From NCBI GenBank assembly GCA_964453435.1, contig CAYVQZ010000024.1:4319-68318 (forward strand): DNA of 64,000 bases. The letters run 5' to 3'. How positions within the stretch are numbered: the stretch's first letter is position 1; each line of letters begins with the position of its first letter. This DNA is from CAYVQZ01 sp964453435 (GTDB lineage: Bacteria; Abyssobacteria; SURF-5). A program made the position numbers and the translations under genes. Under the pieces are notes generated by a model. The model did no database searches. It was not told where the DNA came from and saw only the letters and a program-made list of their open reading frames with translations. Below are positions 15,745-24,344 of this stretch, in pieces.

Positions 15745-17520
15745 TTAGTGGTGTCCGCCAACGTGCGAGCGAGACTCCATCATTTTTCTCATCATCGCAA
15801 GGTACTCGATTTTTCCGGTCGGCGGCTCGATTTTGGTAGTGGCTACTGGTCGTGTCCCGATGGAAAAGCCATTGGTTGTATGCTTCACGATGCTTTCGCA
15901 CAACCATGAGTCATTGTCAGTGTGCGGGAAATCCTCTCGATAATGAACACCTCGGCTCTCCTCGCGAAACAGCGCGCTCTTGGCGGCGGCCTCGAGCAGG
16001 CGCACCATGTGTTTAAGCTCAATTGCATCAATCCATTCCTTGTTATAGGCGCGGCTTTTCGATTTGCAGGCGAGTTGTGATAACTGCTCGCGCTTCGCCG
16101 AATCCAGAATCTCTAAGAATTCTTCAAGCTCGTTCCGGTTTCGGATAGGGCCGAGATTCGTGTGCGCCACTTCCTGTATCCGCCTTCGTGTCGGGGCTGG
16201 CGAGATGCCTTTCTCTCGATAGAGCGGATTGCTCGCCTCGGCTTCTTTTGCGCGAAAGGGGTCGGCGGACGGCTTCGGGAAATCGGAGTTTTTTGCGAAT
16301 TCCGCAGCGTTTTCCCCCGCGTCCGCCCCGTGAACGAGCATTTCGGTTATCGCGGAAGCGATGCGATTGGCTCCGAAGGGTCCGAGTGTGCATTCCCCAG
16401 CAGCGTAAAGGCCGGAGACCGCGGTCTCGAACCGCTCGTTCACAACTATTCCGCCATCGAAATATTCGACACAGTGGCCGACTTCCACGGTTTCGCCGTC
16501 CTTGAGTTTTCGGCCCAGTTCGGTGAGGTCCAGTCCCTTGTATTTCCAGTTGGGAAACAGGAATCCGGCGAGAGCCTCGAATGCCTCCCAAGGTGTCTCG
16601 CCGCGTTGGTAATAGACGCCGCCCTGCGGCGAACCTCTGCCTTCCCGCACTTCCTTTGCTGTTGCAAAGGATATAAAGCTTTTGTTCCATTCCATTTTCG
16701 AGGCTGTCTCGACCAGAAACGGGTCATATCCGTCGAGGAAACACATGCCGATGGCGTTTGTTAACCGGCCCCCGAGGGTTGTATGGAGGATATATGTCGC
16801 TATGCTTCCGCGCCAGTGCGGCGGGTGGAGGAGCACGTTGCAGGCAAACGTGATGAACTCCAGGTTGCCGATGTCTGCGCCTGCCTGGTGCGCGATTGCA
16901 ATTCCTTCTCCCGAAAGGTCGCGCATCCCGGTGTTCGGCCAAAAGGCTTTGTGCCACCCGCCCGTGGCCATGATGACGGCCTTTGTTCGGAAACGAATGA
17001 ATTTGCCAGTCTTGATATCAAGCGCCAACGCGCCGGTCACCTGGCCGTCTTCAACGATTAGGTCGATAAGCATGGTATCTTCAATCAGTTCTACGCCGCT
17101 CTCCCGCGCCTTTCGCAACAGGGCGTCCATGATTGCGATACCGGTCGTGAATACGGCGCGTTCTTCCGAATGGAAGATGGGAAGCTGCCATTCGACCAAC
17201 TCGCGCAGCCGCGCCGGAGCCTTATCGAGATACTGTTCTACGAGCTTTTGATTGTTCAAATAAAAGCCCTGGTGGACGATGTCGTTGAAAAATAAATCCG
17301 CGCTGTCGGTCGGTTCGCCGTTAAATCCCATCTCGCTCAGGTTCTTGCCGTCGACAGTGAAATCGGCCCCGGCCATCGGGGTGGCGCCGCAGCGGGCGAG
17401 AGGGCCTTTACTCAACAGTGTCGTCTTGGCCCCTTTCTCCCTGGAACCGATCGCCGCCCTGAAACCGGCTCCTCCGCCACCGATGACGAGCACTTCTGTG
17501 TCGCGAAACTCATTCGACAT
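15745..17520 (-). CDS. fumarate reductase/succinate dehydrogenase-like flavoprotein
   Basis: The 591-residue protein has an FAD-binding start (VLVIGGGGAGFRAAI) and a GECTLGPFGANRIAS block near residue 380, as in the SdhA/FrdA/AprA/NadB family. The segment LARCGATPMAG, where SdhA and FrdA have the His that binds FAD covalently, has no His, so the flavin is probably not covalently bound. No signal peptide or membrane anchor gene is near, so it is likely cytosolic. It pairs with a one-cluster 2Fe-2S protein. The substrate could be fumarate or another unsaturated or hydroxy acid. The ATG at 17520 has GAGGAGG upstream; the open frame extends six codons further. Confidence 0.88.
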   Translation of the reverse strand: MSNEFRDTEVLVIGGGGAGFRAAIGSREKGAKTTLLSKGPLARCGATPMAGADFTVDGKNLSEMGFNGEPTDSADLFFNDIVHQGFYLNNQKLVEQYLDKAPARLRELVEWQLPIFHSEERAVFTTGIAIMDALLRKARESGVELIEDTMLIDLIVEDGQVTGALALDIKTGKFIRFRTKAVIMATGGWHKAFWPNTGMRDLSGEGIAIAHQAGADIGNLEFITFACNVLLHPPHWRGSIATYILHTTLGGRLTNAIGMCFLDGYDPFLVETASKMEWNKSFISFATAKEVREGRGSPQGGVYYQRGETPWEAFEALAGFLFPNWKYKGLDLTELGRKLKDGETVEVGHCVEYFDGGIVVNERFETAVSGLYAAGECTLGPFGANRIASAITEMLVHGADAGENAAEFAKNSDFPKPSADPFRAKEAEASNPLYREKGISPAPTRRRIQEVAHTNLGPIRNRNELEEFLEILDSAKREQLSQLACKSKSRAYNKEWIDAIELKHMVRLLEAAAKSALFREESRGVHYREDFPHTDNDSWLCESIVKHTTNGFSIGTRPVATTKIEPPTGKIEYLAMMRKMMESRSHVGGHH

Positions 17521-17910
17521 GGAATGCCTCCTCGACAATCATAAAAACTCCAAGACGTGAATTCCAAGAACTGCAGCACATGCCGGGAGAGTTTTTCGAA
17601 GAGAGGAAAAGGTGCGGCGGGATGTCCGTGCCGTTTTTTGCGTGTGTGCTCCGGCGTTGCGCAGGTTTTTAATGTTTTGTATGGCTCCAGAAGCCTTCCG
17701 AATTGAATCGGGACATTCATATTGATATACTTCTGTCTTCGGAAATTCAAGGGGAAGACCGCCAGTGGTTTCACAAAGAATTGCTGACCCAATTATATGC
17801 GGAGTTGCGCGGTCGCGTTCATCAAATTCTCCTGAATGATATGTCGGTAGAGGGATCAAAGATAAACAGCGTGAAACTGTCTCGGTAAAATGCAAAGAGG
17901 GACATAGACC
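17521..17910. other. divergent intergenic region without a convincing gene
   Basis: The region separates the flavoprotein gene from the plus-strand epimerase gene. A 61-codon open frame at 17703-17888 has no ribosome site and no recognisable features, so I do not call it. Bases 17870-17883 repeat a 14-base string (CGTGAAACTGTCTC) found again at 43751-43764 in another intergenic region. An AAAGAGGG site at 17894 precedes the GTG start of the epimerase. Confidence 0.5.
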
Positions 17911-18867
17911 GTGACGCATTTGCTTACTGGCGGAAGCGGCTACCTCGGAGTCGCGATTGCCAGACAATTGAGACGGAGGGGAATACCCGTCCGCATCTAT
18001 GATCAAGTGCGTTCGCCGCGTCTGCCGGAAGACACCGAATTTGTTCGGGGCGATATCCGTGATTATGAGAGGGCCAGAGGGTCGATGGAGGGCTGTGTGG
18101 CTGTGCATCACCTGGTCGGCATCATGCCGCAGGCGCGCGCGCCGAGAGAGACAATGCAGTCCGTCAATGTGGGGGGAACCGAGAACGTCTTGCGTGCGGC
18201 AGCGGAGCGGGGTGTGAAGCGTGTCGTGTTTGTGTCGAGTTCGGAAGTATATGGTCGCCCGAAGAGGATTCCGATCCGGGAGGAGCACCCACTCGAGCCG
18301 ATAGGGGAATACGGTCGCAACAAGGTAGAAGCCGAGAGGCTTTGCGACGAATATCGAAAAAGGGCCGGAATCGAAACGGTCATTCTTCGTCCACCCACAA
18401 TTGTCGGACCCGAGATGGCAGAGCCGACTTTTTTGAGAAATCTTGAGATGGCTCGAAAGGGTCGATTCCTCTGTGTGGGGTCAGGGAATCACCGCTTCCA
18501 GATGGCGTTTGTGGACGACGTCGCGCGAGCCTGTGTGCTGGCTGCAGAGAAAGAGGGAATCGACGGCGAGATATTCAATATCGGCGCCGAAGGAACACTC
18601 CCCTTCAAACAGCAGTTGGAGGAAGTTGCGAGATATCTCGGACGAGTGCCGCGGGTTCGCGCGGTTCCCAGCGGTCTGTTCAAAATATTGGTGAAAATTC
18701 TTCATCCGCTCGGACTGTCGCCCCTGGAGCCAGACCATCTTCACCTCCTTTACTCCGATTTCGTTATGGATATAGAGAGGGCAAAAGAGAAACTCGGCTG
18801 GGTCCCGACACGGACCGACTTACAGATGCTGACCGAAACGTATGAATGGTATGTGAGCGCGCATTAA
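17911..18867 (+). CDS. NAD-dependent epimerase/dehydratase (extended SDR)
   Basis: The 318-residue protein starts with the Rossmann motif LLTGGSGYLG and carries the catalytic pair in YGRNK near residue 137 with a preceding SSSEVYG. An FVDDVARAC block near residue 205 is typical of sugar-nucleotide epimerases and of 3-beta-HSD-like dehydrogenases. The substrate is not evident. The start is GTG at 17911 with an AAAGAGGG site. An MBL-fold gene follows after 111 bases. Confidence 0.85.
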   Translation: MTHLLTGGSGYLGVAIARQLRRRGIPVRIYDQVRSPRLPEDTEFVRGDIRDYERARGSMEGCVAVHHLVGIMPQARAPRETMQSVNVGGTENVLRAAAERGVKRVVFVSSSEVYGRPKRIPIREEHPLEPIGEYGRNKVEAERLCDEYRKRAGIETVILRPPTIVGPEMAEPTFLRNLEMARKGRFLCVGSGNHRFQMAFVDDVARACVLAAEKEGIDGEIFNIGAEGTLPFKQQLEEVARYLGRVPRVRAVPSGLFKILVKILHPLGLSPLEPDHLHLLYSDFVMDIERAKEKLGWVPTRTDLQMLTETYEWYVSAH

Positions 18868-18978
18868 GTAAAATTTGGAAGTTTTGAAACGTACGTTTCT
18901 CGCAACGACGCGGTCCGCTGAACCAGGGAAGGGATTAACACTTTCAGCCTCCGACGCCTGTAGCGGCAGAATTGAACC

Positions 18979-19683
18979 ATGAAAGCGCTATTCATCGGCC
19001 AGAACACGTTTCGAATTACCCTGGATGGCGGCGCCGTGCTCTTGACCGACCCTTGGTTCAAGAACAATCCGATTTGGCGCGCCGTCCCGCCCGCATATTC
19101 ACCCGAGGAAATTGGAGCCATTCACTTTGTCCTTTCCTCTCACAACCATCTCGACCACCTCGACCGACCCAGTCTCGAACTGGCCAGGAGGCAAAGCTCC
19201 ACGGTAATCGGCTCGAAGCGCGTCGCCCGACGCGCCCGCAAGTTCGGGGTGAGAGCCTGTGTCGCTCTGGACCAGGGAGACCAGCAGGATTTCGGGTCGT
19301 TCTCCGTCAAAGCAACTCCCGCGTTTCATCCGCTTGCGAAGGATGCCATCGGTTTCCTGATAAAGCATTCCGGAAGGCAGATTTATTTTTCCGGCGACAC
19401 GCGTCCGCACGAGAACCTCATCGGTTTTCTGCAGAACGAAGGAACAATCGACATCGCGTTTCTTCAGATAGCGTGCGCCCGCTATTTCGGCAGAGACGAC
19501 GGCCTCACTGTCGGCACGGCCGCGGAATTTGCCCGCGCGTTCAGTCCTCGCATTGTCGTACCCATGCACTATCACGGACGCTTCAAAGAGGCCGACCCGT
19601 CTCTGTTGACAGATTTTCTATCTGATTCTGCTATCGAGGTTGTGATAATCGAACTCGGACGGGAAGTGGAGTTGATTTCCTGA
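18979..19683 (+). CDS. MBL-fold hydrolase of the L-ascorbate-6-P lactonase/UPF0173 type
   Basis: The 234-residue protein has the short-form metallo-beta-lactamase pattern: TDPWF near residue 28, SSHNHLDHLD near 53, YFSGDTRPH near 135 and a late PMHYHG near 195. This matches the NAPE-PLD/UlaG-like group, which cleaves phosphodiesters or lactones. In the first motif Asn stands between two His (HNHLDH), a known variant. It is convergent with the DUF362 gene and may be co-transcribed with the upstream epimerase. Confidence 0.82.
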   Translation: MKALFIGQNTFRITLDGGAVLLTDPWFKNNPIWRAVPPAYSPEEIGAIHFVLSSHNHLDHLDRPSLELARRQSSTVIGSKRVARRARKFGVRACVALDQGDQQDFGSFSVKATPAFHPLAKDAIGFLIKHSGRQIYFSGDTRPHENLIGFLQNEGTIDIAFLQIACARYFGRDDGLTVGTAAEFARAFSPRIVVPMHYHGRFKEADPSLLTDFLSDSAIEVVIIELGREVELIS

Positions 19684-19715
19684 TCTTCCAATCGCATCGT
19701 CGCTTGTGATGCTAA

Positions 19716-20576
19716 TTATTTCGCGCGCTCCTCGAATATGCGGCGCGCTTCATCCAGTGAGACGCCAACCACCTCTATTTCGTCCAGCGAAGCTTTCCCC
19801 ATGTTTCGCCGCGCGGCCTCCATGATATGACGGACGTTGTCTATCCCGAGGATTTTTGCTCCAATGAAATCGGCGGCGACATAATCCCTGCTCGCGATGG
19901 TCAGTCCGGGCTCAAAGGTGTGTCCGCCGATCGGTCCTCGTTCCGTCATCGCCGGATGCCCGACAATGATTCCAAGGTCTATCGGAAATTTCTGGCACAT
20001 TGCGGTTATGAATGCCTGCAGGTCTTGAAAGAAGGAATGATAATGAGTTTTTTGCTCGCGGGGATGTCCATAGTAGTCGGCGGCCGGAAACGACATTGCG
20101 ATGTTTTTCATGGTAAGCGTTACGGTGGCCGCATTGTGTACCTTCAGTTGCGCGAGCGAAACGAGTGTGTCGTATTCAAGTATCCGCGGATTTACCATAA
20201 CCTCTCCTTGCGGGCTGAAATCCAGTTTCACTTCATGGAACGGTGGCCGGTTGTGATCGGAAAACTGCACTTCCTCTTGGGCAATAACCTTGTCGATGCC
20301 GAGTAACCTGAAGACGTTATCGGTCTCTTCGGCGCCTGCGCCTCCCGTGACGGTGATTTTGCCCGGCCGAAATCGCTTCACGTACTTGATGACAGCCTCA
20401 ACTGAATCGGCCTGCGTGCACGGCGTGAGATCGTCGGAGGCGGCCCATGTCTCATTCGGTTTTATGGCAACATGTTTCCCCTCAAAGAGCTCCGACAGGT
20501 TCTCCAGATGGTCAAGCGCTGCAGGAATGGCCTTTGCATAGTCGTCTTCATGTACAATTGCGACTCTGCTTTTCAT
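19716..20576 (-). CDS. DUF362-domain protein
   Basis: This protein of about 286 residues matches DUF362, with a KPNETWA-like block near residue 38, VHNAATVTLTMKNIAM near 168 and GHPAMTERGPIGGHTFEPG near 235. The family is common in anaerobes and often adjoins ferredoxin domains, but this copy has no Cys cluster. Its chemistry is not established. I chose the ATG at 20576 because GGGAGGTGATTT lies just upstream; the open frame runs 28 codons further. It shares its strand with the SDR remnant and the lactate permease. Confidence 0.8.
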   Translation of the reverse strand: MKSRVAIVHEDDYAKAIPAALDHLENLSELFEGKHVAIKPNETWAASDDLTPCTQADSVEAVIKYVKRFRPGKITVTGGAGAEETDNVFRLLGIDKVIAQEEVQFSDHNRPPFHEVKLDFSPQGEVMVNPRILEYDTLVSLAQLKVHNAATVTLTMKNIAMSFPAADYYGHPREQKTHYHSFFQDLQAFITAMCQKFPIDLGIIVGHPAMTERGPIGGHTFEPGLTIASRDYVAADFIGAKILGIDNVRHIMEAARRNMGKASLDEIEVVGVSLDEARRIFEERAK

Positions 20577-20652
20577 GGTGAAATCACCTCCCGGCGTGGT
20601 TGCATCCGACGCGGAGAGTCCCCGGCGGCAGACAGCCCCAACACTTTTTTCG

Positions 20653-21007
20653 TCACCCATTCACGATTCGTCCGCCGTTTGGATGCAGTACTTGCCCGCT
20701 CATATATGAAGAGTCATCGGACGCGAGAAACACAAAGCACGGCCTCTGACTTTGTGTCTTTGGCGTCGAGGTGCTCCTCGAGATAGACGATGGCAACATC
20801 GGCGCCCTCTCTTGCGTATAGTATCGCAATCGAGCGACCGATCCCGCTGTCGCCCCCCGTGATAATCGCAACCTTGTCCTTCAGTTTTCCGGCCGGTCGG
20901 TATCCCGCTCCCACGGTGCGCGGTTTCGGTTGCATCTGTGACCGCACCCCCGGCTGATGCTCTTGGTGTTGCGGAGGAAATTGTTGTGGTCGTTCTTCTT
21001 GTTCCAT
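20653..21007 (-). pseudogene. SDR oxidoreductase with large internal deletion
   Basis: Residues 1 to about 83 of the first frame give a Gln/Pro-rich leader and then KVAIITGGDSGIGRSIA and VAIVYLEEHLDAKDT, the start of a general-stress SDR (YghA/GsiB-like). The extreme C-terminus of the same family (FLASDDSSYMSGQVLHPNGG, ending in VNG) follows directly but in another frame, ending at 20653. About 175 internal residues, including the catalytic Tyr-Lys, are missing. The junction at about 20737-20750 lies within a perfect 8-base inverted repeat. The gene must be dead as an oxidoreductase. Confidence 0.8.
20730..20757. repeat. inverted repeat at the SDR deletion junction
   Basis: ACACAAAG (20730-20737) and CTTTGTGT (20750-20757) are exact reverse complements with a 12-base loop. 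They bracket the point where the two halves of the broken SDR gene meet. Such a hairpin can promote slippage deletion, or may have formed by the joining itself. Confidence 0.6.
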
Positions 21008-21153
21008 AGTGTCGCTTCTTTCCGGAATATTCCTAATCGATTCAGTTCCTCTGATGGCACAATAGCTCCACTTCCAGTGAGCATCTTTCTTTAAGTTTAA
21101 TGCGCATGTCCCGCGTGCGCTAATTTACACCTCTCGGAAGAATGATGGACGAA

Positions 21154-22755
21154 TTACAGCACGGCACCGACGATTCCTGCAATGAACCCGTAGACGATCA
21201 TTGGGACAATGGTCCGTTTCAGGATGGTCCCCTCCTGATTGAAAATGCCGAGGATTGAGCAGACAGCGATGATGTTGTTGATGCACACCATGTTGCCCAT
21301 TGCGCCGCCGACCGACTGAAGCGACAACACGATTGTTTCATCAAGACCGGTGGTATGTGCAACTGCGTACTGGATACCGCTGAACGTCAGATTCGAGACG
21401 GTTGCTGAGCCCGAGAAGAAAGACCCCAGCGCGCCGAGGAATGAGGCGACGTATTGCCACGCCGGTCCGCTGAATTCGGCGAACGTTTTCCCGATAATCA
21501 TTGTTTGAGCCCTTTCGCCACCGGCCATCATAAGTTCAACCATAACCAGCGCTCCCGAAAGGGTCACAATCGGGTTCTTCATTTGCTGCAGGGAATCGGA
21601 CAGCATTTTGCTGACAGTAGACGCTCTCAACCTGAAAAACGGAATCGATAATACCCATATCACGCCAAACGGAATGATGGCAGGCACAAAGAGCGTGTCG
21701 TATGTCCACGTGACTTGAGTCTCGAGAATATTTTCAAGCTTCAGGACGAGCGCCGCACTTACCGCAAATTCGCCGAATGAACCAAGCCCGAACTCCAGCG
21801 CGGGACGTTGCAGTTGCAACAATCCCCTGAGGCGCAGCTCCGGAATTCTGGTCACGACCAAGAGGAGGATCGTGCCGATTATCGGGAAAAACGCCCGAAG
21901 CAAGGTTGAGTAGCCGAAATCTCGTCTCTCATGCGCTGACGTTGGTTCGTTTGTCGCAAAAGTCAAACCGATTCCCTTCCTGGCCAGCAAGATGGAGAGA
22001 GCGAATCCGATCGCTCCACCGACAAGCGCGGGGAATTCATAATTGATCCGGGCCAATAATGCATACGGCACGACACAACTCAGGATACTGAGATACACAA
22101 AGATCAGATTCCTTGCGACCTCTTTCCAACTGAGAACAAATAATAATCCCATGACCGGAATTATGAGAGCCGCAACCGAATGGATGAGCGCCGCGTGGAA
22201 TCCGACTTCGAGAAGTTGTTCGTGGCTCAGACCGAGGCGCCCCATCCCAAACCATGTTGGAGCCCCGACAGCCCCGAAGGACACGGGAACAGAGTTCATG
22301 ACCAGCAGGAGCAGCGCCGCCGAAAGGGGTTCAAAACCAAGCGCCACCAGGATTGGCGCGGCCACGGCTGCGGGCGTGCCGAATCCGCTTGCGCCTTCGA
22401 TCATAAATGCAAAGGCCCAGCCGATCACCATCAATTGCGCCACGCGATTGGAACTGATCCCATAGAGCCAGTCGCGGACAATATCCCAACTGCCCGAGTA
22501 CTCCATGGTTTTGATAAGAAGAACGGCGCCCCAGATAATCGTTATCGGTGTCCAGGCGGCTAGCAGCCCCTTGATGACGGTCGCATTGACCACGTTCGGA
22601 TCGGTCGCAAAATAGAGCAGATGATTTGCGTAAACGAGCAGTGCTGCTACTGGCAGAGCAATATTCGATGAAACACTCCTCTTCTTTGTCATCATATAGA
22701 TGAGAATCACGAGCGGGAGCAAAGAAACCGCCACATCGAGTCCGCGGTTCGACAT
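21154..22755 (-). CDS. L-lactate permease family transporter
   Basis: The 533-residue protein has about 13 hydrophobic segments and the LctP-family signatures FMIEGASGFGTPAAVAAP near residue 120 and a late SGSATVSNLTFSGIQ near residue 430. LctP proteins import lactate or glycolate with protons. Here it would supply or release 2-hydroxy acids. No lactate dehydrogenase or lactate utilisation genes lie nearby. It is divergent from the LVIVD-repeat gene across 233 bases. Confidence 0.9.
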   Translation of the reverse strand: MSNRGLDVAVSLLPLVILIYMMTKKRSVSSNIALPVAALLVYANHLLYFATDPNVVNATVIKGLLAAWTPITIIWGAVLLIKTMEYSGSWDIVRDWLYGISSNRVAQLMVIGWAFAFMIEGASGFGTPAAVAAPILVALGFEPLSAALLLLVMNSVPVSFGAVGAPTWFGMGRLGLSHEQLLEVGFHAALIHSVAALIIPVMGLLFVLSWKEVARNLIFVYLSILSCVVPYALLARINYEFPALVGGAIGFALSILLARKGIGLTFATNEPTSAHERRDFGYSTLLRAFFPIIGTILLLVVTRIPELRLRGLLQLQRPALEFGLGSFGEFAVSAALVLKLENILETQVTWTYDTLFVPAIIPFGVIWVLSIPFFRLRASTVSKMLSDSLQQMKNPIVTLSGALVMVELMMAGGERAQTMIIGKTFAEFSGPAWQYVASFLGALGSFFSGSATVSNLTFSGIQYAVAHTTGLDETIVLSLQSVGGAMGNMVCINNIIAVCSILGIFNQEGTILKRTIVPMIVYGFIAGIVGAVL

Positions 22756-22988
22756 AATTACCGTAGTTCTATACCCAAGGAATCAACGTATCCAACGAAG
22801 GAGATTCGACATTTGAGCGTAAACTCAGTGGTAGCTTAACGCTCAGAACCCGGGGTCGCAACAGGCAGGGCTTTGTCGGCTTCATCGGCGAATGGTAAAA
22901 TAGTGCATGCGCGGCCGAGCATTGAAAAGGTGATTACAACATCGGATGTTGTACGGCTTCTTTTGTTGAGTGAAGCAGGAGTTCCGGG

Positions 22989-24293
22989 TTGGATTCGAAA
23001 AAGAGATTTTGGACAGGAATCAGCAGCTTTCTTTTGGCCTCCATAGTTCTTGTGGGCAATAATCCGGCTTTAGGTTCCGGCCCTGCCGAGTCAGAAAATG
23101 TGATGCTGGTAGGGCGCCTGGATATCGAGGGCGGCGGGATGGTTCACGTAAACGACGGGATCGCATACATCGGTCATATGGAGCCGCCGTACGCCACGAG
23201 TATCGTGGACGTCTCCGAGCCGGCGGAGCCAAGGATTCTCTCGCGAATCAAGGCGAGGCCGGGCACGCACTCGCACAAGGCGCGCGTATGCGAAAACATA
23301 ATGATTGTCAACGTCGAGCAGTATGCGGATTCGAAATTCGGGTACATATGGAGCAGCATCTTCAGTAAACCGGCCGAAGTCGGGCTGGCGGTATTCGATA
23401 TCTCCGACCCTGCGAACCCGAAGGAAATCGCCTTCATGGAAGTCGGCGGGGTCAACCTGAACAACGCGCCGGCCGGCGTGCACCGATTCGAGTTCGATTG
23501 TGAGCGACAGCTTGCATATATAAGCGCTACGCAGGAAGGTTATCGAGGCAATATTGTTCTTATTATAGATTTATCCGACCCGATGGAGCCAAAAGAGATT
23601 GGTCGCTGGTGTCTGAAAGGCCAATGGGTAGGGGGAGGCGAAAAGCCGAGCTGGACCAGGAACGATTGCCGCGTGCACCACCCGAACAGACTGGGCCTTC
23701 GCCTGTATGTCCCGATGTGGTTCGGCGGCTTTGCTATTGTTGACATCTCGGATATTGAACACCCGAAAACAATCAGCCATGTGAATCCGAAGCATGAATC
23801 GCCGATTCATACGACGCTTCCGGTGGGCCATTCGATACAGGGAAGAAACTGGCTCATCGTTTTTGATGAGGACATTTCTGAAAAATGCGAAGACCCACAG
23901 GCCTCGATGTGGATGGTCGATATCACCGACGAGAAGAGCCCGACAATAGAATCATTCTTCCGAGTGCCAGAGGGCGGGAAATACGGGTTCTGTGACGGAA
24001 CGAAGGGCAAAAGGTTTGGCGCGCACCAGCCGCATGAACATGTGGGCAAAGACAATCTCGTATACGCCGCCTGGTTCTCCGGAGGATTGCGCATCGTTGA
24101 TATCTCCGACCCGTATGCGCCAAAGGAAGTGGGGCATTACGTTCCCGAACCGGTCGCCGGCTTCGAATTTCCGCAGAGCAACGATGTATTTGTGGATGAG
24201 AGTGGAATGATTTACCTGATCGACCGAAATAACGGACTGGACATCCTGCGATACGTGCCGAAATTTGCCGCCGCGGAAAGCGATGGCGGTTGA
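22989..24293 (+). CDS. secreted LVIVD-repeat protein
   Basis: The 434-residue protein has a signal peptide (basic start, hydrophobic core to about residue 28, then ALGS). The mature part has repeated blade-like units such as AYIGHMEPPYATSIVDVSEP, AVFDISDPANPKEI, LIIDLSDPMEPKEIG and RIVDISDPYAPKEVG. These are LVIVD repeats, thought to build a beta-propeller. Propellers of this type are found on cell surfaces, with unknown ligands. The start is an unusual TTG at 22989 with AGGAG just upstream; no ATG would keep the signal peptide. The next gene follows after 51 bases. Confidence 0.85.
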   Translation: MDSKKRFWTGISSFLLASIVLVGNNPALGSGPAESENVMLVGRLDIEGGGMVHVNDGIAYIGHMEPPYATSIVDVSEPAEPRILSRIKARPGTHSHKARVCENIMIVNVEQYADSKFGYIWSSIFSKPAEVGLAVFDISDPANPKEIAFMEVGGVNLNNAPAGVHRFEFDCERQLAYISATQEGYRGNIVLIIDLSDPMEPKEIGRWCLKGQWVGGGEKPSWTRNDCRVHHPNRLGLRLYVPMWFGGFAIVDISDIEHPKTISHVNPKHESPIHTTLPVGHSIQGRNWLIVFDEDISEKCEDPQASMWMVDITDEKSPTIESFFRVPEGGKYGFCDGTKGKRFGAHQPHEHVGKDNLVYAAWFSGGLRIVDISDPYAPKEVGHYVPEPVAGFEFPQSNDVFVDESGMIYLIDRNNGLDILRYVPKFAAAESDGG

Positions 24294-24344
24294 GAAATGT
24301 GCTGATACGATTGAAGCCGTTGAACATCCAGCAAGGACAGAGCC

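Noticed and set aside
17703..17888. 61-codon frame between the flavoprotein and epimerase genes
   Set aside because: No ribosome site, no motif, and its end overlaps the repeated 14-base string.
17539..18288. Long minus-strand open frame opposite the epimerase gene
   Set aside because: It is antisense to a clear SDR gene, lacks a ribosome site and shows no recognisable motif.
22814..22870. tRNA-like string: CTCAGTGGTAG followed 28 bases later by GGGGTCGC, inside a 7-base inverted repeat
   Set aside because: There is no acceptor stem, no TTCGA-type loop and the spacing is too short, so it is at best a worn tRNA piece and most likely chance.
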